A DNA stretch of 64,000 bases from Kappaphycus alvarezii (Eukaryota > Rhodophyta > Florideophyceae > Gigartinales > Solieriaceae). This document shows positions 1 to 11,604 of this stretch, piece after piece. The stretch spans positions 930,001 through 994,000 of the forward strand of contig NADL03000699.1 in assembly GCA_002205965.3 (NCBI GenBank). Reading direction: 5' to 3'. A program made the translations under genes and the position numbers. The notes beneath the pieces were generated by a model. That model saw nothing but the letters and a program-made list of their open reading frames with translations, searched no databases and was not told the DNA's origin. The first letter of the stretch is position 1. Each line of letters opens with the position of its first letter.

Positions 1-640
1 GTCTCCGGGGGGATTGCATCTGGCACTGCCTCGTGGGTAATATCGGTCAGGGTTTTCTGCGATGATATGCGGTAGGAGCAAAAAAATTCTGAACGGGATT
101 ACTTCACACAGTGGGCAGGCCGAAGACCATTTTGTTGAGCGTCCACAGCGGTTGGGTACGACTCTAGGCCCTTAATTGGCAAGGGCAGGACGTTTCTGCA
201 CAGGTTGTCCGTCGCCGAGCTGGATGCAAGGAAGGCTGCGGCGGCGATACGTTGCGAGGAGGTGAGCCCTATTCCCAGAGATGGCTTTTTGGTGTCCTTG
301 GCCTTTACTGGCAGTTGTAACTCTCGGAAGACCTCTGAGTCCAGAACGCCCCCTGCTCATGACCGCAAGCAGCGCTCTATCTTACGGTCAAACTGCGCCG
401 CGCCTTTTGTGGTGCAAGACGGGGGCAGGACCCGCAGGAGGTAGCCCATTTTGGAGACTCCGAAGCGTGATCGTAACAACTGAAGTGCAACGAGTTTGCC
501 ACGAAGTCTGCTATTGAATCCAAGAACGGCTGAAGGGTGTCAATATGAGCAATGGTAGAGCATAGTGGCAGGCGTGGAAACTAGTGCAAGCCATTGAGCA
601 TTAGAACGTCTCTTTTGGCATCATAATTTTTGTCCGGAAA
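1..640 (-). pseudogene. Decayed reverse-transcriptase retroelement fragment
   Basis: On the minus strand this stretch encodes, in broken frames, the part of a reverse-transcriptase protein lying behind the catalytic domain. Recognisable words are DHASES-KWATSCGSCP, EVFRELQLPVKAKD, PSLGIGLTSSQRIAAAAF and LASSSATD. They match, with changes, the plus-strand copy at 6500-6990 (ELQLSVKPTD, PSLGIGLISAKTIAPAAF). The same order continues to position 1 (QKTLTDITHEAVPDAIPP). There are internal stops and no start, so it is a dead copy cut by the window edge. Type of retroelement is not certain; it resembles non-LTR RT proteins with a long tail domain. Confidence 0.65.
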
Positions 641-1336
641 AGGTGTCGGGAAAGGTGGCTATGCGAGTTTCTCTGGAACAGGAGCGAGGGTACTTCTTTC
701 GGCAGTGGCGAGATGACTTTTTGATATTACTTGTCAAAGCAAAGAGCTGTGGTTGAAGCAATCGTGTGAATAGACGCACTTTGGTCGTTTGAATGGCGAG
801 TGGATGCCGTGATTTGTAACGAGGGGAAGCTCTAGCGGGACACTTCACAGAGTCGGCCAATGGGGAAATCAGCAGTAGGGCGAAGGGATTCTCGAAATAG
901 AAATCCTTTTGGGGAGGAGAGAACAGAGATCACGAGTCTAGGGAAGGGAACGCGTATGAGTTAGGGAGAAGAGATGAAGGCAAAGATGCGGACGATTACG
1001 GAGAAGCAGCACTGAAAGGAAATACATGCCTCTTGTAAGACGGCGCAGTCGCGAAGCAAGATTTCATCTTAGGAGGAAAATGTCCAGAAGAGAGAACCGG
1101 CCTCGGCTGGATTCAGCGGCAGCGCTAGCAACAACTAACGCGTGTAGGCCCTCAGGAGTTCGCCGAAAACTGGGGGAAAATGTTTGGGTGTTTTAATGTT
1201 TGAAAGATGTGGTCGGATGGGGCCCGGAATATCCTAGATTGTTACCGGTGATGGAAAGTCCTATTTGTCAGCAAAGTTACCTGAAAACCTGTATGAAGCA
1301 AAGTGCTTTAAGCATACCACGACATATGCCCGCCCC
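641..1336. other. Unassigned spacer, no gene seen
   Basis: No convincing coding frame. Near 1170-1195 there is a diverged version (tttgggtgtttta) of a short repeat that occurs exactly at about 14540 and 15326 (see the spacer entries), so this stretch is probably repeat-derived. Confidence 0.3.
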
Positions 1337-1669
1337 TTACTCATCCTTTTCCCTACCAATTTCTGACCCCTCCAGATCGGCAACGGCATCACCGACGTTG
1401 TTGCCTTCTGAAGAGTTGAGATCAGGCCAGTCCGTCCAGCGAGCAGGCACCCACAAATGCACCGTGCCGTAGTGTCCCATCACATGCAGGTTAGTGTACT
1501 TCTCCGTGGCCGTAATAACCCCACTCTCACGCCATGACGTCTGCCCATAGACGCCTTTGGGTGTTGTTAGGTAATCGGCGGCTTCCACGAAGTTGGAAGA
1601 TTGGAGCTTCCCGCCACTAGGTGGCGGGCGCGGGGTGTTCGGTACCACAGCGTAGTTCACGATGGGCAT
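1337..1669 (-). CDS. Hypothetical ORF, 110-residue class, no family recognised
   Basis: The frame is open from 1783, but the first in-frame ATG on the minus strand is at 1669 (MPIVNYAVVPN). The product is hydrophilic with a tryptophan-rich stretch (HLWVPARWTDWPDL) and an acidic tail. No signal peptide or membrane segment is seen. It lies in a transposon-rich stretch and may be a transposon remnant. I do not recognise it, and it could be chance open frame. Confidence 0.2.
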   Translation of the reverse strand: MPIVNYAVVPNTPRPPPSGGKLQSSNFVEAADYLTTPKGVYGQTSWRESGVITATEKYTNLHVMGHYGTVHLWVPARWTDWPDLNSSEGNNVGDAVADLEGSEIGREKDE

Positions 1670-1783
1670 GTTTCTTTGGGGAACAGACGGAGCCGAGTGA
1701 GAATCCGACCTTAAGCCATCACGTCTTGCGAACCAAAGGTCCCTCACGGAGCGGTTCTTTGTGGGATCCCCTGGGATGTCCAA

Positions 1784-3034
1784 ATGCCAGTCTCCTTCGT
1801 CCTCGCCCTCCTATCCGCAATCGTCTGAAAAGTTGCACATTGGGACGTTAAATGACTAAGGTTGAAGCTAGAAGACTGCTACGTGTTGTAGAAGTAAATC
1901 CTGCAGAGAGTGTTTTCAAAACAAACTTGAGGTGTGAATACCGAAGGTTTGCGGAAAGGCGTGGGAATGTTGGGCTCTATTGCTTTCTCGCATTTAATGG
2001 CCGGTAGTTTGCAACATATTGGTGACTTCCCTTCTCGTGCAGGGAAATGCAGAGATCTGAGATCATTGCATGGGATTGGTCGTTGTCCGACCAACTGATA
2101 TCTAGAAGTATAAAAATAGAGGGAAGAGGAAAGTCTGGGAGCAATTTGCAGCAGTTTGATGTGTACAGAGTCCTTGCCCATTTCGCGAACCTGGCATGTG
2201 CAACAGATGAATGCGATTAGCCTTGACCAAAGGGTAGTGGGGAGGAGGAAAGGGCTGCAAGGGAAAGGGAATCTGTATCTGGCCGTTGACCGCGTGCATG
2301 TGGGTTTTGCTTGCGTACCATGGAATCCAACACGGGGATTAGAACGGCTTCTGTGAGCGCGGTCTGCGGAAGGCATTGAATTCTCACCGGTGGACATTGG
2401 CCGCAATGACACGTGCGTTCACTGAGCATTGGCTCAGGCGCACGAATCATGGTTAGAGCGTTGATGACAGCAAAGGAGGCTTCGCGCATTTGTTTTCTAT
2501 GGGCCCATTTGGTAAGAGGGAAGGTGGGGCTCAATGATCCGTCGGGGAGGGGAAAGGGACAAGGAGATGGGGGTCAAAACCAGAATAGCCGAATGTCCCT
2601 ATGAAATTAGCCGGCCGGTACTCTCAAAGTGAAGGGTATTCCTAAGTAAAGGAAAGCGCAATACAGGGGAGCCTAGAGTCCGATCGGCCACCGGAGTGGA
2701 GTGTCGGACATGGGGAAGCATTGGATTCGGGGCTGGTCGGACTAAGATGTTGCGCGATTCCGCGGCCAAAACCATAAGCTCGAGTGTCCCAGTTATTATA
2801 TCGTGAGTTTAGTTCGCTAAGTAGGGTATTGTGAATGGATGAGGGGTGCGGTCGGTCGTAGAGAACGTTTAAATGGAATGCGGCCAACTAGGGCAGCCTA
2901 ACATCGGCACTAAACAGAGACAAGTCGCCCGGAAGGTTTAGAGTGATCAATTACAGCTGAATTCGTAACGAGTTCAGTGTGTTATGGAAGTGGTTAACGT
3001 TAATAGAGAGTCCTAGACAGGCAGGTACGGTCTC
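1784..3034. other. Unassigned region with weak minus-strand ORFs
   Basis: Two overlapping minus-strand open frames (1879-2412 and 2217-2534) reach 177 and 105 codons but show no domain, low-complexity bias or start context that would support a gene. I see no promoter, repeat or RNA gene. Probably degenerate repeat DNA. Confidence 0.25.
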
Positions 3035-4440
3035 TCAACCGTGTGTGGGCAATGGCGGTGACGTATGGAGACGTTGAGGAGGGGCTGCCTGGTCAGAGTT
3101 GGGAGAGGAAAGAAGAGGCGTCACGATTTTCGGTGAGAAGATGTATTTCTTGGGAGGGAGATATGGGGGAGCCTGGATACTGGGGAGGACGTGTTCAACC
3201 TGCAACCATTCCAAAGTGTGGTTCTTGTCGGAAAAGTCGAGGGCCGCCAACTGTTGATCACATAGCACGTCGTGAGGCCCCATTTTTCCATGTGTGCTGC
3301 AGTGCGAGGTGTTATTGTGGCGATATAGGGCGAGAATGCAGAAGACGAACGAGAGCGTTGGAAGGATGGGGGTATAAGGGGTTCGGGGTTGTTAGGGCCA
3401 GGTATTCTTTTAGGCGAATGGAGGGTCTGGGGTGGGGACCTTGGGTGGAGAGGACGAAGTTTCGCTTGCTTCCTGTCAAAGGCGGACTCTACGAAGGGTT
3501 TGGAGTTGTTGAAGAAGAGGCAAGTATCTGCATGGAGTGGAGTTTAGCACAGCGGACCGAGCTCAATCGCTCCTCTCACAAGTCGGTACTCAGGAATGAT
3601 AAACGCCTTTTGCGTCTACATTCCTTTCACGATGGGCGTGCCTCCAGTACTGTCCAAACATTTTTGTCACTCCGACCGTTGCGATGTACTCCCACAGAAG
3701 GTGCCCGCTGCCGCAATCTGCCGTTTCTCTTCTTCGTGCGACCCTCTTGACCCTTTCCCGCTTGATCATCGTACTGGGATCGACCAAGACCAGGCTCCCT
3801 ACCGCCTCGTTACCGTTCACTCCCTCTGTCATAGGACATGTTTTGTTGAGTTTAAAACACCAGTCGAAGTCACAAACGAACCAGGGCGACTTGGGTGTTG
3901 AGATCTCTTGCCCTAGATTCGATGCATCAAAACGGTTACATGGCAGTCGGGACACTCGTGGAGGAAATGGCTTGGATTGGTATGGTTCGATGCGCGCCAG
4001 ACAACGGATGAGCGTTTTTTCTGGCGTTGGCAGCACCCGCCCCCATGCACCATCCCTCTTCAGAGTTTGAGCCATTGAAACGGGATTCCTCCCTAGTGAA
4101 CACTGAGTCGCGGGATTATCAAAATCAAACTCATGTGAAATGATCAGCAAGACACCCTTTCAACGCATTCCAACCACCAGCTTACAATGTTCCTGTTCAT
4201 CGACAGGAAACAGGTTGCAAGTTCCTCTGCAGTTGACCAGACGTATTTTATTGTCAAGCCAGTGGTTCTCAGAAGTGTGGCATGCAGTACCAACGACGCC
4301 GAGAGATGCGTAGCCCTCAACAGGTTCAAAACAGTTAGCACCCTCACATACACAACCATATCCGCCTTTGCCTAGCAACACAACATTGCAAGAACCCTTC
4401 AAGACGGACATGGTGGTTTTCACGTCCTATTTCATCATAC
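3035..4440 (-). pseudogene. Broken coding-like region with kinase-like glycine loop
   Basis: Three minus-strand open frames follow one another: 4423-4160, 4150-3590 and 3283-3035. The first contains LLGKGGYGCV, which fits the G-x-G-x-x-G nucleotide loop of protein kinases, followed by Cys-rich sequence. The second contains FVCDFDWCFKLN, which could be compared with a kinase DFG region but does not fit it well. A plus-strand frame (3043-3750, 235 codons) overlaps and is also unrecognised. If real, the gene is split by stops between the frames. The kinase idea rests on one short motif and is weak. Confidence 0.2.
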
Positions 4441-4509
4441 GGTAAGCTACCGACATCTACTCAGTTCTTGCCTTGCCTTCCCGTTTCCGCAGCCCAACGG
4501 CGCCAAACT

Positions 4510-5462
4510 TCACGGCGGGCTCTGACTCCAGTTTACCCCGACTTGCTCCGCAACGTCATCACCAACCCGCTTGACACCGGGTGTATCTTGCGCGTCATCC
4601 ACACACACTTGCGATTCAATTTCGCTGTTGATCCCCGTCAGCGCATAAAGTAGCCTTTCCAAGCCCCACAGAGGATTCACATGTCTTCCATACAAAGTTT
4701 CCAACATGGCGTGGGTACACATCATAAAACTGACAGCGAAGCGCACATTATCCCGGTGCACGCCCCATTCAAACGGCACTCGATCTGCGATCCAGCCTAC
4801 TGGATCCGTAGCGACATAGTAGGAAAAGGCGGCAATGTAGGCGCTCTTAAATCCCCAGCCGGGATTGGAGAATTCGGATGGGGTGGCAAGGCCATTTTGG
4901 ACGATTTTCTCAATGGTGACGAATAGAGAGCCGCCAGAGCCAGACAGACCACCCAGGACGATGGCACCTGCGACAGCGGTAGGAAAGCGGGGGACAAAGT
5001 CGTCGATGAAGGACATGATAGAGCGAGCCTTTGCGGCGGTAGCGCCGAAGGCAAGCAAGGCGCGGGGGAGGCGGAAGGAGAAAAAGTAACGCAGGAAGGG
5101 GCTGTGATTGACGAGATACCAAAAGACGAGAATGTACGACATCATGTAGTTGGATGAGTTGGTGAAAAGGGGGCCGGGTTTCCGGAAAGAAGGTTGGCGA
5201 GGGTTGAGCCTCCAAAGGCGGCAAAGGCGGTGAGAATGAGGGATTTCAACCAGAATTGACGGCCGTGTGTGAGGTTGTAGATGGAAAGAGAGGCGAAGAG
5301 GGAGTGGCACGCGAGCAGGACTGGGACGACTGGCATGTCGAGAAGAAAGTAGCGTAACAGGTTGTGGACGTCATCACGGGAGGATACGGAGACGGTGGAG
5401 GAGACAAAGTCTCCGATGTGCTGGTAGCTTGACAGGACCCTTTCGACGTGACTGGACTTCAT
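4510..5462 (-). CDS. TRIC-type intracellular cation channel (TMEM38-like), one frameshift
   Basis: The product resembles trimeric intracellular monovalent cation channels, which in animals sit in the ER/SR membrane and carry K+ counter-currents during Ca2+ release. Start is ATG at 5462 (MKSSHVERV); the frame is open upstream but less family-like. About 317 residues, near family length (275-300). Visible family marks: FGGSTLANLL (about residues 85-95), a YMMSYILVFWYLVNHSPF helix, GGLSGSGGSLF followed by IEKIVQNG, and four or more hydrophobic helices. The frame changes at the G-run 5169-5173 (C-run in the gene): one base appears missing, after which the family match continues without a gap. The C-terminal 40 residues are hydrophilic. 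Divergent from the RT element at 6170. Confidence 0.75.
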
Positions 5463-6169
5463 GGTGCGCGTGGTGGGGAAGGGGAGGGTAAGAGCGGGGT
5501 TGCGCGGGACGATTGAGGGTTTCGGAAATGGATAAGCAGAGGTACGGCAAAGAAAAGGAGTGGTAGCGGTCAACGTCGGCGGCAATTAAATGTGAAGCCC
5601 GCAGGCACAGAAGGTGACGTGGTAGTGCTTCTTGTTCGTAATAAAAAGAAATTCAATCGGATATAAGTGGAGCACTTGTTTCTACGCTGGGGATCAAACC
5701 ATATCGGCCGCCGCTCATGCGACAACATCCGCCGTCGCTCCTGATGTACAGTACAGTAAAGCACTGTAGAGTGACACTGCGATTGCAACTGCGTTATACA
5801 TTCCTGCACCAGACTGCGTGCCTCGTCTCTCTTTGATCAAGTTTGAAACCGCACGGGAGGAACATGCGCCATGGATAACCAGTACAGCGCGCGGGTGCGC
5901 GTCAAAGGTTGTATTGCTATCGACCGTATATTCATAACAGGAGCAGGACTTGCGCTTTGATGGTGAATATGTCCTGTGTGTGCAGCCGTCCCACTATTCG
6001 TACAGGAGGTGAGTCCTTCATCTACAGCACGCAACGAAATACATTTTGTGTCGGTGAAGACTCTCCAGGTCATGAAGTCGGGCGAATCGGCTTGTTTTAC
6101 CAATGTGGTTGCCCGCGTTTGAGGTAGAAATTTGTTTCACTTTGTCAAATAAACACATTTCTGCACGGG
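5463..6169. other. Intergenic, likely TRIC upstream region
   Basis: No gene seen. Contains the GTAC-palindrome cluster at 5745-5769, about 280 bases upstream of the TRIC start. Confidence 0.4.
5745..5769. promoter_or_regulatory. GTAC palindrome cluster upstream of TRIC gene
   Basis: Reads tgtacagtacagta followed by cactgtag: overlapping GTAC/ACTGTAC units. The same units recur in other gene-flanking spacers of the window. Regulatory role is inferred from position only. Confidence 0.3.
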
Positions 6170-8570
6170 ACAGTGGCTGGGTCACTGCTTAAACTGTGGT
6201 ACCACGACGGCGGGTACATTATTGCGCCCCACGACCAACTCGCTAAAGTGGTCGACATCCTGTCATCGTGGGATGCGAAGCGCCGGGGGCTCCACTTGTC
6301 GCCATCAAAATGCGCTATTTGGTGGCCACCAGCTCCTCCGCAGTCAGTGCAAGACGCGTACCCAGCGGAATTCAGGCAGGATTACGGCCGCGGTACCCCT
6401 GTTCAACGCCCCAGTGGGATCTGAGAAATTTAGGAAGCAGTCCTTCATGGCCCACATCGAAACCTTCCAGCCATTCCTGGACTCAATTGCACACTTGGAA
6501 GACAAACATGTCGCGTTCCAGCTACTGCGATCATGCTTCGGAGTCTGCAAAATGGGCTACCTCCTGCGAGTCCTGCCCCCTCCTGCACCATCGAGGGCGC
6601 AACAGAGTACGATCACAGGATGGAGCGCTGCCTACGGTCCATCGCAAGGGGTGTTCTTGACGCCGAAGTCTTCCGAGAGCTCCAGTTGTCGGTTAAGCCC
6701 ACGGACCCGAAAAATCCCTCCTTGGGAATAGGGCTCATCTCCGCGAAAACTATCGCCCCCGCAGCCTTCCTCGCGTCAAGCTCGGCAACGGACAGGCTAG
6801 CCAGACACTTCCTGCAACCGCCAATCAAGTGTCTGGAAACATACACCGCCGCCGTGGACGCTCACCGGAAATGGTCCTTGTCTTGCTTACCGTCCAGGAT
6901 CATTCCATTCAGTATTTTCTGCTCCCAAAACGCACCACCGCAGAAGACACTGACGGATGCTTCTCACGAAGCAGTGCAAGAGGCGATTCCCACCGGAGAC
7001 TGTAGGAGGCATGGGGCCTCCGGGCTCCAAAGAGTGAGTATACTGTGCGCCATATACCGGACTACAAACGCACGTCGAGGCCCGGCGATTTTCCCAGTGG
7101 CTCCGATATCACTGCCAGGTCCCGCTGTTTGCTCCTGGCACACCATACCCAAGACCAAATTGCCCTCACACGTTGGACGCTTATGGTGACCATCTCCTTC
7201 ACTGCCTACACTTCCCCCATAGGAACATTCGCCACGACCAGCAAGTGAATCTTTTGGCCAGGGACTTGGCCAAAGCCGCCCGTCATCCAGTCGTAGAGCC
7301 ACGAGAGGGCCTCGACCGCACGTGACTGGATATCCGGGAATGGGAAGCCGCGAAGGGACTGACTTGTTCGACATCACTTTCGCCAATCCTCTCGCGCCAT
7401 CGAACATGAGAGTCAACACGTTCAACCCGTTGACCTCCCTCAACGCAGCCCGAGCGGCGAAGCACAGAAGGTATCAACCCTTCATTGCTACTTCCTCTCG
7501 CGGCAGACTCGTCCTCGTGCCCATATCTACTCTCGGCGTTTGGAATCCAGACGCATACGCCGTTTGTAACCGAAGTGGCAAGAAGCGTTGCAATCAAGCC
7601 CATGGAAACATACGGGAAGGTTCACGGGATATTCATGCCAAGGCACGCTGCGGCCGCAACGTCCAATGCGGCCTGGTTGCTACCTGGCCCCGAACTAGCT
7701 TTTCAGCGATCTTGAACCAGTTTAATACTGATTATTGGTTCCCACATCTCGACTATTACCAGTAATTTGATGCACTTTGGAACACAGGCTAACCTATTTT
7801 TCAATCATTAATTGATTCGAGGCTTAGCCTTCCGTCACAGCGGTGCCGCGGCGTTCCTATATACCCATCCTATCACTGCGACGAAGGTGTCATCGGAGCA
7901 CTGGAGCATCATGCTGCGCAGGCACCTCGGTCTCCCAGTCTACACAGACTCGTCCCCTTGATATGCCACCACTGCCAGCAGGACATGGATGTCGCGTGGC
8001 ACGTTTTTCGCTCCGGCGGCCTTGACTTGGAGTTTGAAGTTGAGAATCTCCTCCCCGGTACGGACTACAGGCCCGCCGACATTCTCCTCGTGCAAGCCCC
8101 TTAACACTGAAGCTGGCCAGCCAGAGCGACCCATCGCATGCGACGTCGCCGTGACGTCCCCGTTCAAGCAGTCCTCAATTACCAAAGCGACGCAAGTCGC
8201 CTGTGGGGCTGCCGCCCTCAGTCAGCAACGCAAGGTCCAGGACCTACAACAAGCTGTCAAGGCGCCTGGTGCCCCCCTCCCTGCCCTCCTGCGACCCAGG
8301 TTTCCGATTCCAGCCTCTTGTTTTGGACTCCCTCGGTGTCCCTTCTCCGGAGACCGCATTATTCATTGGAGAGTTTGTACCACGTGTGTAGCCGGGAAAT
8401 GCCACACCTCGGACGCTACGATTCGCACACGCATCTACCAGCGTATCAGTTGCGCTTTGTGGTCGTCGGTGGCTATGGCCATCATATCGCGCGCCCCAAT
8501 GCACGTGACCGATTTGGTGCATCCAGTTGTTTACTGAATAGTCGGTCAGTCGGTGCCACTCGAAGAAAGT
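6170..8570 (+). mobile_element. Decayed RT retroelement, longest copy
   Basis: Broken reverse-transcriptase coding sequence in the order expected for one protein. A catalytic-palm block (WYHDGGYIIAPHDQLAKVV, 6194-6250) has the usual Y-x-D-D changed to YHDG. It is followed by GLHLSPSKCAIWWP, LLRSCFGVCKMGYLLRVLPP (about 6520-6580), SLGIGLISAKTIAPAAFLASS (about 6720-6785), a GDH-type tail near 7185-7230, and a C-terminal domain (LVLVPISTLGVWNPDAY, 7505-7565). At 7990-8540 a second C-terminal domain copy follows (RPADILL, PIACDVAVTSPFKQSS, RISCALWSSVAMAIISR). Frames shift many times and the catalytic Asp is lost, so it is dead. The two C-terminal blocks suggest two nested or tandem insertions. 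No LTRs or target duplication found. Confidence 0.7.
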
Positions 8571-9423
8571 AATGAGTAAAGATCCTTCCTCAGAACACCC
8601 TCATATTTCCCCTTTTCCTAAAACCATGTTTCCGCTTACGATTGTTGAGTGCAGCATTACAGCTGCCATGTCGCACAATTTGCTGTAATGTTTATTTCTG
8701 GGGCTGGGCGTACAGTATCCTGGAAAGAGTAGCGGTCTTTATCCTCCATCGGGACAAGGAGAACAAAAGCAGTATAGCGACGTGACGCCCTGATACTTTT
8801 CTCCCTTATACCGTACCATCCACCCGCGGTACCTATCATGTATCTGCACCTTGAGCTGGGACCCGTTGTACCCAGAGTCGCGCGACAGCGATGGGGGTCA
8901 CGTGCCCATATCCGCGCAATGCATACACGCCCCAACTCGACTTGCCATCGAATATGGGCAGTGTTGCCGCAATGAAAATCTACAGTACTGGAACAGAGAC
9001 GAGGTGGGATACGGGAATCTTTGCGCTATAGGATAACATGAAATTTGCAACGTGTAGCACGTGTGCCGAAATGAACGGCGGCGGCACTTGTGCGCGGGAA
9101 ATGATGTCAAAAAGTGCAATGCAGCCGTGCTGCGATTGGTGCATCGGATCACAGTGGTGTCGAGTAAAACCGCTGTGATTGGCTATAATCGCATTTCCTG
9201 ATCATCCCGCATCGCATTGCTCCTTGGCCTTGCTGGTCCGCCTTGTACTAATCGACAAGGTGGGGTTTTGTAGACGTGATAATTCGCTGCAATCGTATTG
9301 CATGTAGCATTGGAAATCCCGTGCTGCTGCCCTTGCTCGATCCGAGCTATCCCCAACGCTGACATCAAGTCCTATCTCACTTCCATCTTTTGTCTCCTCC
9401 TCCCGCTTTCCTACCATTACATC
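8571..9423. other. Intergenic before PAQR gene
   Basis: No gene, repeat family or RNA recognised. A single ctacagtactgg lies near 8980. Presumably holds the 5' region of the PAQR-like gene. Confidence 0.35.
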
Positions 9424-10453
9424 ATGGTCGCCGGCGCAAAGTCCGATCGTCTCTCACCATTTCCGACCTTCCCCCCTGGATGCGCGACAATGACTACCTC
9501 GTCGGTTCCTATCGTCCTCCTCATCGCTCCATCCGTGCCTGTCTTCGCACCGCCTTTCTCACCCTCAACAATGAGACCGTCAATGTCTGGACCCATTTCA
9601 TCGGCTTTATTCTCTTCCTCAGTCTCACCTTCTACTGTCTGGGCCCACTCCCCGACATCACTTCCACCCTATCCACCCCTCCTATCTGTCCACCCCCGCC
9701 ACTTCCGCTCCACTCTAACACTCCCAACCCCTTCAGCCCCACCTCCCTTCTCTCCTCCCTCCGTCTCTCCGGCCTCTCCAACGCCTGCATCACTTCCGCC
9801 TTCCCCTACGCCTTTTCGCAACTCATCGCTTCCCACAAAGCAGCCCTCCTACCCCTACTTGTCGCCGCCACATTCTGCATGGCCTTTTCCACCACCTTCC
9901 ACGCCTGCTGGATATATTCCCCGACTGTTTGTAAACTTCTCAGCAAACTAGATTTCGTCGGCATCTCACTCCTCTGCTGCGGCCATGCCATCACTGGCAT
10001 TTACCATCTCTTCTATTGCCGACCACACACTGCCTACACATATTATCTACTTGTCATACTCTGCGAAATCGCCACCCTCTTCGCCATTTTCAGTCCCTTC
10101 TTCGAGGGCCCCGGTGCACGCCTTGTCCGTGCCGCCGTCTTTTGTGGTCTCGGCGCTTCCGCCATCTTCCCGCTGGTCCACGCTGGCCTCTTGCACTCCT
10201 GGACACGTGACAAGTTTCCGCTTCTACTGGGCAGCGCCGCCGCTTCTATACTCGTTTACTTTTTCGGTGCCGTCATCTACGTCGTCCGCTTTCCCGAATG
10301 TTGCCGTGTCGGCTATCACGATCGCTGGGGGCCAGCCATCAGATTATGCATATCGCCGTTATTGCTGGCTGTTGGATTCATTTTGCGGGCATTTATAGAC
10401 TCGTTCAATATCGATTGGATGTCGGATGCTCGCTCAGTCCCCTGTTAATCTGA
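9424..10453 (+). CDS. PAQR / adiponectin-receptor-like seven-helix protein, frameshifted
   Basis: Family members are seven-helix membrane proteins (adiponectin and progestin receptors, yeast Izh, hemolysin III) with a zinc site and ceramidase-like chemistry. Family marks: LPPWMRDNDYLVGSYR, then NNETVNVWTH (E-x2-N-x3-H motif), TTFHACW, LDFVGI, and in the last helix ASHQIMHIAVIAG (H-x3-H-type motif). The first ATG at 9424 (MVAGAKS) is out of frame with the body and joins it if one base is missing near 9433; otherwise the only in-frame ATG is 9480, inside the conserved block. A second single-base loss in the G-run 10327-10331 hides the zinc-binding SHQ..H tail, which is intact in the next frame and ends at 10453. 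Length about 343 residues, normal for the family. Confidence 0.8.
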
Positions 10454-10560
10454 CCGCCGCTTTGCTTCAAACGGTACTCTTTCTTTTGTGTATGTTTTTC
10501 AACTTTGTCTACCCACTTGTACATACAAGTCTGTGTCCATCCGCATCCTTTCCCGACAAG

Positions 10561-11604
10561 TCATGGCTGCAATACCATCTCCGGCATCCCTGATTTGGAC
10601 GATCGAACCAACGCCTCTGCTACTAGTGTCGCCATGTAACCATCATGACCTCGAGCATAGCTCGAGCTCGATCGGATCAACATGTCAGCGTCCTCGTCAT
10701 TCGGCACCAAAACCAATTCTACAAACGCACTCATCTCTTTCTCAAAGGCAGCTTCAAACCGCTGCCCGTAATGCCATGCCACATCCGAGCATTGCCCTCT
10801 TTCGCGGACTGTGACCACGGCCCTCTTCTTCAATTCGCCAACCTCCATCATTCCATCTTTACAGAATATCTGCGTTGTGACATCATACCCAAAACCAAAC
10901 GCTCGGCTCAGGTGAACCATCACTTTGGTGCCGGACTCCATCTCCAAGATAGCGACGGCAACATCAGAGTCGCCTAGTTGTTTGATTTGAGGGTATGTCA
11001 ACGCATCGAGCACGACATAGACTCGCTTGACCTCACTGCGTGTCAGCCATCGGGCCAAATCAATGTCATGAACCCCTAAATCTTTGAGCATACTATGTTC
11101 AGCCGCTCCACGCCAATTCTTTTCCGGGTATTCGGGATCGCCTGATGTGCACTTGATAACTATAGGGGCACCGAGCTGGCCGCTATGCACTTTTTCATTA
11201 GCGAGAATGTAGTCCGGATCCCAACGGCGCATAAACCCACACATAAAGCGCACACCAGCTTTGTCTACTTTTTCTAACGCTGCGTTGATTTGACTAGTTG
11301 CATAGCCTAACGGTTTTTCTGAAAATATATGCTTGCCAGCTTGAGCTGCTTTGCAGATGAGTTCGGGGTGGGTGGGGGGAAGCGTTGCGATGACTACGGC
11401 GGCGACTTGAGGATCGTCAAAGACAGCGTCATAGGAGTTGTACAGACGATCTGCGGAGAGACTGGAGGCGGTAGAGGTGAGGATTTCGTGACGGGTAGAA
11501 GCGAGTCCGAGGAGAATCAAGCGGTGTTTGGATAGGTTGGATGCGTGGATGCGACCCATTTCGCCTAGACCCAGCACAACGATCAGAGGTTTAGTGGTTG
11601 ACAT
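10561..11604 (-). CDS. Gfo/Idh/MocA-family NAD(P)-dependent oxidoreductase
   Basis: Intact 347-residue frame. N-terminal Rossmann domain with VLGLGEMGRIHASNL (residues 8-22; G-x-G-x-x-G type NAD(P) site), VVIATLPPTHPE, the family-typical EKPLG (about residue 95), and the active-site segment KDLGVHDIDLARWL (about 175-190) whose Asp/His pair is the usual acid-base centre. The second half is the alpha/beta domain of the family. Closest by motif to myo-inositol 2-dehydrogenase-like enzymes, which oxidise polyol or sugar hydroxyls; the true substrate cannot be read from sequence. Start is ATG at 11604 (MSTTKPLIVV); the frame extends to 11622 without an ATG. No targeting signal is evident, so probably cytosolic. 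It converges with the PAQR gene, only 107 bases apart. Confidence 0.88.
   Translation of the reverse strand: MSTTKPLIVVLGLGEMGRIHASNLSKHRLILLGLASTRHEILTSTASSLSADRLYNSYDAVFDDPQVAAVVIATLPPTHPELICKAAQAGKHIFSEKPLGYATSQINAALEKVDKAGVRFMCGFMRRWDPDYILANEKVHSGQLGAPIVIKCTSGDPEYPEKNWRGAAEHSMLKDLGVHDIDLARWLTRSEVKRVYVVLDALTYPQIKQLGDSDVAVAILEMESGTKVMVHLSRAFGFGYDVTTQIFCKDGMMEVGELKKRAVVTVRERGQCSDVAWHYGQRFEAAFEKEMSAFVELVLVPNDEDADMLIRSSSSYARGHDGYMATLVAEALVRSSKSGMPEMVLQP

Noticed and set aside
9298..9951. Pro/Ser-rich 217-codon frame on the plus strand
   Set aside because: It is another frame of the PAQR-like gene; only the PAQR frame shows family motifs. Its ATG at 9424 may still be the true start.
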